NCBI GenBank assembly: GCA_003993805.1
Contig: RSEF01000001.1
Span: forward strand, 150,676,654-150,740,653
Reading direction: 5' to 3'
Source of the DNA: Himantopus leucocephalus
Taxonomy: Eukaryota; Chordata; Aves; Charadriiformes; Recurvirostridae
Length of the DNA: 64,000 nt
Below the pieces are notes generated by a model. That model ran no database searches. It was not told the origin of the DNA and saw nothing but the letters and a program-made list of their open reading frames with translations. Below, piece by piece: positions 1 through 14,600 of the stretch. The translations under genes and the position numbers were made by a program. Position 1 is the first letter of the stretch. Each line of letters opens with the position of its first letter.

Positions 1-41
1 AGAGGTCCCTTCCAACCCTGACCGTTCTGTGATTCTGTGAT
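1..41 (+). repeat. CR1 LINE 3' terminal fragment (sense)
   Basis: The first 41 bases read as the sense-strand end of a CR1 element: the conserved GGTCCCTTCCAACC block followed by two copies of the TTCTGTGA tail. The same end occurs at 38,663-38,702. The element is cut by the window edge, so its length is unknown. It directly abuts an antisense CR1 at position 42. Confidence 0.85.
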
Positions 42-590
42 CATCCAGTTCCAACCCCCTCCCATAGGTAGGGACACTTTCCACTAGACCAAGCTGTTCT
101 CAAAGCCCTATCTAGCCTGGCCATGAACACTTCTAGGGATGGGGCATCCACAATTTCTCTGGGCAGCCTGTTCCAGTGCCTTACCACTCTCACAGTAAAG
201 AATTTCTTCCTAATATCTAATCTGAATCTGCCCTCTTTCAGTTTAAAACCATTTCCCCTCATCCTATCACTACACTCCCTGAAAAAAGAGTCCCTCCCCA
301 GCTTTCCTGTAGGCCCCCTTTAGGTACTGGAAGGCTGCAATAAGGTCTCCCCTGAGCCTTCTCTTCTGCAGGCTGAACGATCCCAATTCTCTCAGCCTGT
401 CCTCATAGGTGAGGTGCTCCACCCCTCTGATCATGCTCGTGGTCCTTCTCTGGACTCACTCCAACAGGTCCATGTCCTTCTTATGTTGGGGGCCCCAGAG
501 CTGGGCGCAGTGGGGTCTCACCAGAGTAGAGTAGAGGGGCAGAATCACCTCCCTCAACCTACTGGCCACACTTCTGCAAGCAGCACTACT
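42..590 (-). repeat. CR1 LINE fragment, end of ORF2 plus 3' UTR (antisense)
   Basis: Read on the minus strand this is the 3' part of a CR1 retrotransposon. It runs from the last part of the reverse-transcriptase ORF (a stretch resembling VILPLYSTLVRPH near 510-570) through the 3' region. The minus-strand frame 262-41 contains [20 protein letters not shown], a hallmark of the CR1 ORF2 C-terminus. The extreme tail (about the last 40 bases) is not present in the expected orientation; the sense-oriented tail at 1-41 stands in its place. Only the 3' end is present, as in most 5'-truncated CR1 insertions. The left boundary is sharp; the right one (about 590) is approximate. Confidence 0.9.
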
Positions 591-2139
591 GTATCCCAGC
601 TAGTCATGTATCTGACTCATTGAGTAGTCTGAAAGCTCTGCAGCATGCATTCAATAGTATGACTAATGGTGTGGTTTGCTTGTTTTTTCTTTCATCCTTT
701 CCCTAAAAACAGAATCATGTGCATAGCAAGGTGCTTTCTCCTGCAATATGTTTTTCTAACATTTTATTTAGTGTTCATCTTTTTCTTTTCTCCGCTCCGC
801 AAAAAGAAAATCACACCAAATTGGGAGATTTGTTACGCTTATTAATTGCTGAGAATGTTAATATTGTATTGAACTGGTTCCCACGAAAGATTTAGAAAAT
901 AAAGATTACATTAGAAACATTTAACTACTCTATGTTATATTACTGATTGCCTTGAAAATAAGAATTGATAATGCTGAACTAGATTTAATATCTTAAGAAA
1001 TCCAGTGTTACATTAAATTGCATTTCAGTTTTACCCTGACCATTGTACACAATTTGAAGGATTACTACAACATACAGAATAATATGGTTAGTCCATGGTT
1101 CTAAAGTGCAGATCACAATGACTTCTGTTCACCTTCATGAAAGAATGAAGAATATCCAAAGATGGCAATCTGATGGGATTATGACACAGCTCAGGTAGGG
1201 CTGCATGCCTGTCCCTGCACCACTGCAGTTACATCATGCAATAAATCTTTCATTGTCATGAGCTCACAGATGTCTTGCATCACAGGAACAATGGTGAAAA
1301 AGGCAAAATAGCCCTGCTATCTTTGTACATTCACTAGGGAGAGCAAGGAGATCCCCTGTTGCAGCTCCGCCTGTTCATGTAACCAGCTCTGTGCATACAT
1401 AACAAATTTTCTCTTGAGTCCTGCAAAGCTGGAAAGAAGTCGAGGTGCTGCTGGGCAGCCAGAAATGTGTCTTCTCTCTTCACTTCTTTCCATTTCAGCT
1501 CCAGAAGATGGATTTATCTGGATTTATCCATTTATCTGACTTGACATTATCTGGGGAGCATGATGCAGTGCAGAATTCAGGAGAAAAAGGCTCATACACT
1601 CCTATTCAAACTGTGTTTGTATTCATGCTGTGTAGTCTCTGTAAAGTAAGGCAACAGCCTATAGCAATAAATAGCGATCTTTCTAATCCACAAGCTCCAA
1701 ACACTTTCAACTGACCCATCTGCTATGAAAACAGTAGTGTTTGCCACAAATATTTGCACATATTTGATACTGCAAAATTACACGTGGCTGAAAGACTATT
1801 GATTTTCTTTTTTCTATGCTTGTTTTGATTCCCTAGAACAATACATTGCACATAATGTTTTGGGGTTTGTCTCTTCTGGGAGTCCATGCATTTTCAGATC
1901 AGACTGAGTAATTTTGAAAGTTGCTGCTGCTTTATTGATTTTCTGCCCAAATCCATTTTGCTAAGTAAACTGATATAGGAAGTAGGGCTTGAGATCATCT
2001 CACAGGCACAATAACCAAGCCCTACCCCTTTCCAAAACACCAAAGCTTTTATAATCTTTAAAACTGATTTGTATTAGACCTTGGTGACCTGTAAAATAAG
2101 AAAACCTCAGACCTGCTGGGTAAGATGGGATAAAAATAA
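591..2139. other. AT-rich intergenic stretch, no feature recognised
   Basis: Six-frame reading shows only short open frames with no family resemblance. No repeat family or RNA gene is recognised. Confidence 0.6.
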
Positions 2140-2650
2140 ACACGTTTGCAAAACCATTTTCCTGTGCTCACTGCGCCTTGCAGGGGCGAGTCCTTTTCTG
2201 TGGGCTTCCTCTCAGTCACCCCAGACACTCACCAGCTGCAAAATTCCTTCAGTCCCCTCGTGATTCCTGAGAAAACACCTTTCTCTCCATCCCCAGAGAG
2301 ACCCGGCCTGCCCACATCTATTCCCGCAGAGAGCAAGCCAGCCCTCCATCCGCTCCTCAGGGCCTGCTGCCTCTCTGGCACTAGAAGGTTCTACCAGACA
2401 GGCGGCCCCGTGCTCCCTTCGGGCTGGGGTGCAGCTGCCACAGCCAGCCCTCCTCTCCCCTGCCAACCCTGTCTGCTTCAGTAAAACCCCTCCTGCCATT
2501 CTGGCTGCTCTCCCTCTCTGAGGACCAGGATGGAGCCTTTCCATGGCAGGATGGCCAGTGAGTAAGTGTGGTCTGGTGATGGGCTGCCAGGGCTGCAAAA
2601 TGGCTGCCAGGACTACAAAATGGCTGCCAGGGCAGGTGAGGCACCTGCTC
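2140..2650. other. Isolated GC-rich block in AT-rich desert
   Basis: Base composition rises sharply here relative to both flanks, with many CC/GG and CTG/CAG words but few CpG, so it is not a typical CpG island. Overlapping open frames occur on both strands (for example 2,146-2,484 plus and 2,598-2,212 minus), as expected from GC-rich sequence with few stop codons. None resembles a known protein. It could be an unrecognised exon, an old retroposed fragment or a regulatory block; the sequence alone does not decide. Confidence 0.4.
2582..2636 (+). repeat. 20-bp tandem repeat, about 2.7 copies
   Basis: The unit GGCTGCCAGGGCTGCAAAAT occurs at 2,582-2,601, again at 2,602-2,621 with two substitutions, and as a partial third copy from 2,622. 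It forms a short minisatellite at the right edge of the GC-rich block. Confidence 0.85.
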
Positions 2651-5600
2651 TCCTAGCCCTGTTCATACTCCTGTAATGCCACCTTTATTTTTTCCTACTG
2701 CTACGCTTCCTGCCCAGTCTGCTGGCCGTGGTAAAGCTGGTAGTGTTTCAGTGCATAGGTGGAAAGGGTCACTAGGCCACACAGCCCTTTGCGGACAGCA
2801 AGGAAGGCATCAGAGGCATCACTGTAAGCAGGGCAGCATCTGAGTCTAAGGCTCGGTAAATGGCAGGTTTTAGGCTCTTTGGTTTGTTGTTGGGGTTTTT
2901 TTTCCTTTTAATATGAGTGAGTAAAAGAGCAATTACCAAGCAGTTTGCAGTAACTAAGGTCGCGTTCTTTGTTAGACTGGATTTCCCTGGTTTCTATGCC
3001 TTTCAGGAGAGAAGTAGCTCGTAGAGTTAAATGATCTTTCTTCAGGTATGCTTTTCTAGTGGATGCCCCATTGCAGCACCTTTACAGACAAGTAGTGCTC
3101 TGTTACCAAGTTATTGTGCCATGGTGATCGAGCCTGTTTTCATGTGGAACAGTTCAGAAAGAAATAAACCATTCATAGAGTCTGGGGAAGAAATACTCTC
3201 CCTCCCAAATAGGGTTAGCTCAAATGAGGTTGTACAGCTTATTCTCTTAGGTTTACAAGGATATTCTATATCACGTTTTTGTTCATATGAAGCCAGACGC
3301 AAGTTCAATACTTTAAATGGATTGGCTTATTTTAATGATAGACTTTGTAAAACCTTTGTGTGAAAGTTTTGTAATAATGTTGGATATTGGTCTCTACATT
3401 TTACTTGGTCAGTATAAACAGTATGTTGCAATGCTAAAAAAACCCCCACCCTATTGATGAATAGTATTTTACATAGTTATGGTATTTTCATGGCTTCCTT
3501 ATGTGGGTAATATCTCAAACTTCTGAGAATAAGTTTATTTACATTCCTTGAATAGTTGGTTAGGAATTTCCTGGCATTTAATTCATTTTGCTTTTATCTA
3601 CAAGAAAGTTGAATTAATTTTGTGAGTTTTGAGATCTCCTGGATTTGGGACCAACAATGCTGTGTAAAAATTCAAGTGATATCGGCACCATTATTAAATT
3701 TTATAGTGGTATTTTTCTTGGAGTAGTAAACTATATCACTAGGGATCCATTTGGTCACATTACCTGATTGCTTGTATATAAGACTGCGGATTTCTCAGAG
3801 ACAGTTTAGTTAAACTAATATGTATCTTTTTCAAAGAGACCTTGATTTAGAAATGTCTAGATTTGGAGTTTTTTAATTAATTAAAAATAACTTTAAAAGC
3901 TACTAATTTATTTAACTTTTACTAACTGAAAGCATTGATAATGGTGTGTGCATTAGAAAAGTGTGAGGTTACAATTCTTTCAAACTGAGAATGTTTGCAT
4001 TCTTGACAGTGGGGTGCGGGGATTAAACACCTTATTTTCAGACCTAAAGTAAAATCATCTATGCCATGTACTATACTAAGTCCTTTGTCTCGTGCAATGT
4101 ATTTGTTTTTTTACCAAATAAGGACAGCTTTTGGAAAAATAAGTTGTTTTCAAAGATGTAAAAAATGGTTCTACATATGTTTGTTACTCAGTATCAATGG
4201 TATGAGACATTCTCACTTATTTACATGAGCTTGCTTTTTGAAGTACTAATTTTCTGTGGGTTCACGTTTGAGATCTTACCAGCAAAGTTTTGAGAAATAA
4301 GGTTTAAGATCAGTAATCTTATGCAATTATGTATACAGAGTTGAAACTAATTGCGCAATTTCTGTACATTAGTGGATAATTTCATAAAATCATTTTCCTG
4401 AATGTGCTGTTGTGCAGAATGTATGGAAGAGCATAAAAGGCCAAAAAGAGGTTCGTAAGACCTTGCTAGTTGTTTCTCTATGTAGGCTTCCAATTGGCAC
4501 TGTATACAGCTTTCTTTTAAAAGTAACTGTTCAGAAAGCTGCTCAGTACTTCAAAAGTTTTAAGTGAAGCCATTTTTAAGGCCAGGTCTATGGTTATTAA
4601 AAAAATGAACAAACAAAAACAATAACAAATCATCAAACCGTAACCTGAGATAGTTATAGTGGCTTTGAGTAAAGGATGGAGAAATCTGACTGGAGATATT
4701 GATGGCACTGTTAACTGTGTGGAGTGTGATAAGGGCAGGTGAATATAGGTTACAGTCAGAAAGGATATATTTTACTTGCTGTTCTGGGTGATATCTATAG
4801 GTACAGGTATTTTGCTTTCAAATATACATTTGCTTTATTCGTAAGCTATGTAGAACTAACATAAAAGAAGACAAGAACAGACTCTGAAATGGAAATAAGG
4901 GAGACAAGGAAAGAAGAGCATGGATTTGTAACACTACTTTGTGAGAGTGGATGGAGATAAAAAGGTGTGGAGAAGTTTACTTTTGTGGAATTTTGGTTCA
5001 GATGATTTCATAATTTCTTATGACAGTCCTTTGGGGAAGGACTTACAGTGGGGTGGGAGGGACTCTAGTTTTTCCATTGCCATTGTCCTGTATCGTATCT
5101 GCTCTTTATGGTTACACAGGAAACTGTGCTCATCTTCAGCAAAGTAGGGAGGAAGAAGCCTGATTGATTGTGGGCCAGACACAGAAACAGACACAGCATC
5201 AGGTGGGCTTTTCATTCATGGTTAGGGAAGAGAAAATGAGTGTGAAGCAGGTGACTAGCTGGCACCTCTGCTTGACCATGAGACTACGACATTTATTTTG
5301 ATATTCCATAGTACGATGTATGGGGAGAAGGTGGACTGTGGTCATTTTAATATTTAAACATTTTGATTTGTGAATTTCATAAGCTATTGACTTTTCTAAT
5401 TATTAGAAATATGTTTGGCCCCTAACTTCTTTTAATATGGTTAATTAACGGCAGGTATAATGTCATTACATACTTAAGTACTTGCACTGCTTTTAAATTT
5501 AACTCGTGAAAAATGCTATCTTTTGATTTTTCTATGAATAAAAATAACTTTCTGTCATTTTGTTAGCTAGCATCATATCTCTTTGTGTCCTGGCTGCCTA

Positions 5601-8600
5601 GCAAACATAAATTTTCTATCCCTCTTTCTCCTATCCCACCTTGAATGCAGTGGGAAAACTATTCCTCCAAATCCAGGAGCTGTGTAGAACAACCATCTGC
5701 CCATTCAGAACAGCTTTCTTTTCTGTTGATTGGCAACTGCAGTCTTTTATAGCACAAAGCACACAGTAGCATTTCCTTTTACAGACTGAAATTACATCAT
5801 TATTTACATGGTTTTGTTTTTCTCTTTTCTCAAAGAGTAATGAGTGCAAAGTTGTGTTGTGCATTGTAATACTGTTGGTAGCACTGAGTTAGGCAACCCA
5901 TTTGCATTACTGAAAGGAAAAACATGTCTTTGTATTCATTATTGCTTAATTTTTATAGAGAATATCCCAGAGAGCTAATTTTCTGGTAGTTCAGAAGTGT
6001 TCATTGGAACTTATCGCTGCAGCTTCACAAGGATTAGCAAAGGTTGGACCTCAAAACCAGTGTGAATATGATACATAATATTCTGCTGTGTGGCAGTGAA
6101 CTGCAAACAATGTCTTATGTGTTGACTTTTAATAAGAATCAGCATGTTTGTCCTGAGCTGTTTGAGGATTGTCAGTAAAGTTAAAATGTTAAAAGGGGGA
6201 ATTTGTAATACACAAGGCACTTTATGTCACTTCTACATTCATTTTGGCAGCAGAAACTGTAAAAAAACTCTGAAAATTATGTAACAGATTTTAATGAGAA
6301 CTGTCATTAACAACTGAATTTTCCCCTCTTCTTAGGGACTTCATATCTGTGTTCTATTCCAACTCTGTGTAAAGAAGAAACTAGTTGGTTTCCTAATCTC
6401 AGGGCATGAGGTTGTACCAGTGCAGCCCCTATGAATGAAATGCTTCACCCTAGGCCAGGAGCACAAACCAAGCCAGAGTTAGGTATAACCAACTGGCTTG
6501 GCCTGGTGCATTTTCAGGCAGAAGCTTTAAAATCCTGCCTATCACTGACAGGATTTGTGTGCTGCAGCTCCACTGAAATCCAAATGCTCCAGTGCTCTGA
6601 GAGCTGGAGAATAGTGGAGAAAGCAGTAAGCTTCTGTGAGATGTCCTAGTGCACCAGGTAAATCTGTGCTCAGCATGTCTGTTGTAAGGTAATGATGTAC
6701 AGAAGTAAACATGCCTTGGCCATGAAGTTGACATAAAAACATTAAACATCATAAAAAGAATAATTCCATTCCTTTTCTCTAAAAAGCATAGTATATATTT
6801 AGAAAAGTTGAAGTCCCTTGGTATACTGTTAATAGAGACATACAATAACTTTAAGGGTCCTTAAAATATACAAACTGCTTTTAAACTACCAGTTCAGATT
6901 TTTATGAGAAATTACTTTATGAAAGTTGCGAAACAAAACAGTCTTGGCACCTGGGAGCTGAATTCTAGTAGTTTATATGTAACAACCAAGCTGTATCAAG
7001 GCAGCGTTCTACCAGATATGTTTTATGCTTCTTAAAGCTTATTTGAAATTATTTCTTATAGAACTTACAAAAGTCTTAAATAAAATTATATGATTAAATA
7101 AATTTTGAATAGCCTGCTAACATTGGTTGTTGAATGTTAGCTTGCTTTGGGAATAGCATGGCTGGAACATTCTTTGTGTTTTGGACACCTGTGGCCACCA
7201 CAACTATATTTAGGAGACAACTCATGCAGTTTTGTATTAAAGCAGGTGTTCTTCTGGTGTTTATTCTCAACTGCTCAAACTTACGTGTGACAATGGGAAT
7301 GGCTGCTAATCACTAGGATTGAGGAAACATAAAAAGCAGCATAAAACTATGATTTCAATTGAATGGATCCATCAGATATAGCTTTGAATTTGCAGTGAGT
7401 GGGAGGATTTGTATATTTCTGCATAAACTTTAGGAATAAGTTTTGCACAGGAAATCTAATTATGGATATTTATATCAAGAACTGACATTCTGAAAATTCT
7501 ACTGCTTTTTTACAATATTAATGTTTTACTAGAAACGCAGTCCAATCATTATATGCTAGTATAAAATTGTGCTACTAAGGAGAAGAAAACTTAAAAAAAT
7601 ACCCCATAAAACACGAGAAAATCAAAGTTCTAGGATTATGTTAATGAATTAAACATTAAGTGTGGCACTGTTTTTAAATGTGTATGATTAGATTGAGATT
7701 AATTGGAAATAGAAAATAGCATAACAATGTTGATCTCTTGAGAAAACAAGGCTGACATTTAATACATCTTTTAAGTAAAACAAATCAGTTTTATTGTGTA
7801 TCATGCATGTTTTATAACCATTAACACACTTGAAAAATGGAAAATACTTGTGGTTGTAAGAATTTTAAACTTTACCTCTATTCAGCTAAAAGACGTGTCT
7901 GTCTGTCTTTCATCCAACCCATCTCTCTCCTTCCATCCTCAGCATTTTTATCGATTCCCTGTGTTTGTGTTACTCATCTTCACCATACCTCTTCTAGTCC
8001 AGGAAGAATATTATTTTTGGTTGTGAACTGAGATTAAGAAAAAGCGGATGATGAAGTCTGTGGGTAGGTCTAGCCAGCAAACAAAGTTATGTCGTACATT
8101 TTAGCAGGTAGTAGTAGTAATAATGAGATAAGGTGGTGTGTAATTCAAAACACACTGACAACCCAAATTCAGCACAACATGCTATCAGACATTTTTTGGC
8201 CAGCTAGCCAGCTCAAGACGATATCACCATGGTATCTTTCACACTGATTTTTCTGTTAATGGTGTTACTGATGCTATAGATAAACCTTATGTTATAGATG
8301 CATGTTTTGAAAGACTAATCAGTCTCTGGATTTTTTGCATCTAAGTCTGGGGCCTTGATCATTGGACAACATTCCCTTCTTACTGACACATAGTATATGC
8401 TGTTTGATTTCTAAAATCCTGCTTTATCTTGTGTATTTGCGACAGCTTTTACCAAAGACTTACTTCTCCCTAGCTTATCAAGTCTCAATGAAATTGCAAA
8501 TGATTAAAAAAAAGAATTGAAAGAAAAGTCCAGAAATAAATGGGGTGGGAAAAAACCCTGCAACGTATTTTTTAAATTCATTTCTTAAATTTAAGATCTC

Positions 8601-11600
8601 ATAACACTAGACTGTGGTCTCTGCTTTAGTTTGAATTCTTTCTATGATGAATTTATATACTTCTTGATTAGAATTTAGTTTACCAAAAATTCTAATTTAT
8701 GTCCAGCATGAGTTTTATGTAAATGATTTTTGTATTTTTTATCAACCATTAATATTGAAGTGAAGATCTCAGTAACTTAATACCATTATGAGTTATTGTT
8801 GTCTAAAGAACATAATTGCAAAATATCCTAAGTCTAAACAATTGCGAATAAGAGATGAATAAAACGATCGCAAGTTAGTGGCATTTAGCACAGACATCTT
8901 TTGCCACAGTTGTTAAAAAACCTATGCATCTTGTAATGGGTCTTATCTCTGCTTCATAAAAGAAACTTTAATCGTTTACGTGGGAGCCTTGATGACTCTG
9001 CCCTTTTTTCACTCTGTACCTTCCCCTGCTGCAGAGGCTACACATGATATTGTTGCAGACGAACGTACATAAGACTTGAACGCAAACTCTGTTTTGTTTT
9101 CTCATGTTTCTCCTTTCATAGTTCTACTAGTAAGGTAAAGATGTATGACTAATATTATGCTTCAAAGAATTTTTTCTAGTTTTGTTACAATGCCAATAAG
9201 AACTAAGTCAACTCAGCTATTCCTGCTTTATCAGTTTTTTACTAACACGTGCAAAGTTGCATATTTATTGAGGAAAACCAAGAAATCTGGCTTATATGTG
9301 TTTGTCTAGTTTACATACATTTGTGTGTACGCTAATAATTATGTATGGACATACATATTTGTACATATTTATATATGCATTCATACCCTTCACCAGCACC
9401 TCTTTATCTGTACTGCTCAACTCTGTAAAACCATGCTAAATTTCTCTACTCTTTGATCATATTTTAGCTCATGGTAAAAAACTAATAGTTTGTAGTTCAG
9501 CATATGTGTATGCCTTTTTATTGATTAAAAACTTAAAGTGCATATAAGGCAGAATCTTTGTCCTAACACGTATTGAATAGAATGGAGCATAATAATGCCA
9601 CAGTCCTGCTCAGAACTTTACAGTTTGGGCATGTAAATATAAAAAAATACATATGGTTTTACAGCATGTTTGTTTGGGTTTTTCCTACTAAGTCTATTTC
9701 AATGTTTATGAATTATTTCATTAATTTATGCAGTTTATAACTGTATTTTGCTATTACTTTCACATAATGGTGAAAAAAAATTGTAGTTAATTTCATCAAG
9801 TAAAGCAGTCAATTTCCAACAAATGCCAAAATTTAGGCATTTCAGATTCAGGTAGTCCTGTTTCTTTGTCTCTCTGAATGTGTGTATGTATGTGTATGTA
9901 TACATATACATAAAAACCAAAAACTGTTTAATGGCACATTGAGGGCCATTGGTAGAGTGTTTAATTTCAGTTGGTTGTGAATAGCTTGAGTCTAAAAAAT
10001 GAAACAAAGGTAATGATATTTGACGTGATATTAGATGTCGTATAATGATATTGGAATAGCTAACTCTCCTGTTTGAGGAGTACTGTCTCACCTTACAACA
10101 TGTAGTATGCTGATATTGTTATTCCTGGAAAAGGAATTAAATTCAAACATTTTGCTTATGTATTAACTCTCTGTTACCATCACTTTTAACTTGTTAGGCT
10201 GTAAAATCTGAGACGGTTTGTTTATTGTTGCATACATATAGTAAGCCCAACTGTGATATGGCTTTCTGGACACAACTTTCTATAAGCAGCAAAGTTTTTC
10301 AGTTTGTTATGTTAAGAATAATCCAGTAGGCACTCTTTTGGCTGCTGACTGACTTTTTCACTTTGCAGGATTTTTTAAAACTTTTTAAATACATAGTTTG
10401 CTGTACATACATATTTATTACAAATGAGAAACAGTTTTCTATGCAAAAAATATTGTCAATTTATGATTCATTGTGACTAATATGTTCTGTCCAAAACAGA
10501 TTTAAAAACGTAGTAGAAGAACCCCAAAAATGCTAGAAAACAATTTGGCAACATTAATGAAAACATTAAATTACTGTAATCCATAGGTTAAAACATATGT
10601 TTTACTGTATCCAAGTGCAAAGCCTATCTGGGAAGGTAGGTAAGGACATAATCACGTTTCTACTAAAGGACTCAGTGATACTGAAACCCGCAGATAGCCC
10701 TTGAAAAGAGGTGAGAATTTCAATTATGATGCTGTAGCTCAGACAGTATTTTATAGTACTTACAGAGGAGTGTAAGACAGAGTTCAGAGATTGTGCTATT
10801 TTTTTCATTGTATTAGCAAAGTCATTTCTAGGTACTAGGTTCTATTCACTTGTCTGCAAGTCTAAAAGATATTGGAATACTGGGAAGAGCTCAGGAAACA
10901 CAAACAACGATTTGAGCTCAGGAAAAGTATGTCTAATAAGGAGACTTTGGAAGTTGTCTGGATTTATGAAACACGATTACTTTAAGATTCTAGGGAGAAA
11001 GGTATATGGCAGAAGATGGTTCTTAAATCTAGGATAAAAAGTTGGAAAGAGATTTAAGATTCAAAAGCTTAGGTCAAACTGGTCCAAATTAGAAATCAGT
11101 TAATTATTTTAAATTGAAAATAGCATGCCTGCAAGTATGAAGGAGATTCCGTTGCTTTTCAAATCATAGTGAATTTTGCAAAAAGGTATTGTATATGGGA
11201 TGCAGAAATAAAGACAAATTATTTTCTGTGGCATATGTTTTGCAGAAGGTCAGACCAAGTGATCTTGGCATGGCCTTTTGATGTAGAATATAACCTATTT
11301 AATGGGATGCTTATTGTGATACTACATATTCATTTCCTGCATCTTAGAAAAAGAAATTATGAAGTATGTTTCTCTTTATTATTCTATGATTGACACAGGT
11401 AACAAGTTATTGTAAATTGTATTTTAGTGTTTCTTGCTCATAGTTAATTTGGCCAATAGATAATTGAGGAGGGAAGACTGATGTTACTAATATATGCAGA
11501 GCTGATGCAGATATCTTAAGGAAATTGAGAAAACAAATAGAAAATACAAAATTCTCTGTACCTTTAATTGTTTGATTCTTATTAAAAATCACTGATTTCC

Positions 11601-14600
11601 AAAATATTGAATAAAGGGTCACTTGGCCTTTTTTGATAAAATCAATCAGTATGCCCTGAGTCAGATACTTAGTAAATGTGACTCTTTTTCTCCTTCTCTG
11701 GTTGGTTTATTAAGATTTGCAATTCCTTTTCATCAGCAGATTTACCTTCCCTCCTATATTCAGAGAATTAGAAGGATAGATAAGGTCACATGTGGGTGTG
11801 CTTCATTGTTCTTAATACAAAGTATTAAGTAACAGAACTATATCTTATCTAACAAAAGCTGCCAACAATGGTATGGATACTTTAAGATCAGCAATCACAT
11901 TGTATTTATTTATGAACAATTACTTATATCCTTAAATTTATCAATCATATTCTTTTTCCTTACAAAGTTTCGTTATGGTGTCTAGATTTCCCCTTTTTTT
12001 GCTAATGCTTGAGCTCTTGTCACACAGCAGCAAGTATTTTTAGCTACTAGACATTAGTTTTTATGAGAGTTAAAGTTTTTATTAACGTTTTGCAGGCTGT
12101 CCATGGGAAGAGTTGGCCTGCTGCAATAGATATTTGATACTGTAGATGCTGTGAAATTCACGGTATGGCTTTGGTACGTGGAATAATTGTACGAAGCAAA
12201 TATAATCTTGACCTTCTGTGTAAACAAAAAAAATATTTATTTTTCTCATTACCAAATCATATCCATCTTTCACCTAAGTGAATGCAGAAGTAAGCTGTTT
12301 TAATATAGGTAACTAGGTAAAGAATTGTGGCTTCTGAGACTGGATAGGAAATTTTATTCCTGTTCAGTCAAATTCTGTGGAAGTTCAACAAGAACATATT
12401 GTCTTGTACTATTCACATTTATACGAAGGAACATCAGGATTCTCAGATTAGTAATGGATGTTCAACACTGTAACAAGATTCTGTGTGTATTTTTAGAAAT
12501 GCATTTTTATATGTAGACCTAGAAGATACATATAAGCATTTCTGTGTGTAAATACATTTGAAAGAATTTTTATGAGAAAATAGCTGATAGAATTAGCTAT
12601 AACTAAATATGGATTTATATGCCTAATTTTAATCATTTAGCTTTTATCTGTCTTAAGTTTTTTGATATAAGGAAAAATATACACATGGAATGCATTTAAT
12701 ATATTTCTAATAGTTCTGTGGTAAATGTACATAGATTAAAACAGTGGGGGGCAAAAACCACTTTACTCTTCTTTATATACAGGGTAGAATTATTGATACA
12801 AGTTACAGATTAGTGGTGGACATAGTAAACAACACTTGTTCTCTTCATAGAGAAAATGTAAATGTTTGTTCAGCCCTGAATACCTATGTACTGTAAGCAG
12901 TTCCACTCTCCAAAAACCATAGTTTTGTGGTTGTCAAGTATATTGACAACAACTTCAAACTCGTTATCTCAGCCCAAGGATGCAGCTAAATGATACAGCG
13001 AAGACTTTAATGCTGTATTGAAGATCTGATCAAGGTCATGTATTGACCTGTATTCCAGGACTGAAAGCAGATTCTTTTGAGCTGTATTTGAAGGTGAGAT
13101 AGATTGACTTATAATGCTGGTACTTAAACTACTATTACAACTATTGAATTATTGTATATTTCATGGATAGCAGTGAACAGAATACTTTAAATTAGGGCAC
13201 AATTTAATTCTTATGTGGAGTTCTTAATTTTTTAAATATTTGGTGTCAATGGTGGAACAAGCATACATGGTATTAAATTGTTTCCAGCCTGTGAAGAGAG
13301 AGCAAATCAACAGAGTACATTTAAATGTTGCCAGTAATAGTTAAAGGTTAGTTTGTAGTAGACCTTTTCTAAAAAGTGGCAAAAATCTACCTCAATTGCA
13401 AACTTCATATAGAAATTTTATGGTGGTTAATGTATAAAATATACAATATTTTATAATAACTGTTCATGTTTAAATCAAAACCCTGCAAATATGTATAGTA
13501 ATGTAACATGTTGGCAGTATCAGCTGATTCCAAATATCTACTGCTCTTTAGAAACTTTCTTACATGTTAGGATAATATTACTTTGTGAAAAAGTCTAAAA
13601 TTGCAGTGGTATACTATAAAATCTTAGAGACATCTTAGAAAGAATGTTGTTTCAAATGGCAGTAAGTGAACTGAAAGAAAGCAGCTGGTAACATGGATAC
13701 TCTGAATTATCTGCTGGAATAGCTTATTTGTTTTGTTTTTTTTTTTTTTTTAACTGAAGATAATAGAAGGAATTTACATGCCTGAATTAGGCATGTAAAC
13801 TTGCCAGCTAAAGTTAAATAACAGAATATAAATGTATTTAAATGAAACAAAATCCAAAGCAACTGCAGCGACATTGACAAACATAAGGAAAAATCACGAT
13901 AAGAAATTTTGGGAGATTCAGTAGTTTGGAAAGTGAATGAATACCTGGAAAAATGGAGAAGGCTATGGGAGCTAGATAGGAGGATAAAAGAAGCTGGATA
14001 TATTTTTGAGTTATAGGGAAATTGGGGAGGAGTAGAATGTATCAAAAACTAGTAAAAAAAACCCCACAATGAAATAGCGTGTGAAGTTGTATGACAATGG
14101 TGAGTATTTCCAGAAGAGAAATGGGTGCTTTAGAGAAAGGGGTGTTTTATCAGGTTCAACATGATCATAAGCAGCCTTTTGGGGGGAGCGAAGGGTGGGG
14201 GAGGACGAGTGGAGTGGGACATGACAATTTGGATTGAATTTGTCAATCTTGGCTGTGTTTGAATAGGAACGCCCATTCATTCATAGAAACATCATTTCTT
14301 GTTAGACATGTGAACGCTGGGATGGAGCTTTTCTGAATAGGAACAATGAGTCCAGTCTCAGCAAGTCAGAGACATTCCATGGAACTGTATGAAGGAAACA
14401 TGGTAGGTAGGAGAAAGAATAGGGATCAGATGCTAAGCAAAACAAGTTGTCAAGTAATAGAGTGAGAGTGGTGAGTGGGTGGGATCTTCATTCTACCCTT
14501 ATTACCATTTAGTCTACAGTATTGGGAAGTTCTGCTGTTGTCTGTAGGAAAGTAAGTAGAGATGTGAATTTGAGATGAAGATAAAGCTAAGAAGTAATGA

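Noticed and set aside
2212..2598. 128-codon minus-strand open frame in the GC-rich block
   Set aside because: Low stop-codon density is expected in GC-rich sequence, other frames are open too, and no domain or splice context was seen.
3031..3363. 110-codon plus-strand open frame
   Set aside because: No recognised domain, and an overlapping antisense frame is also open; it looks like chance.
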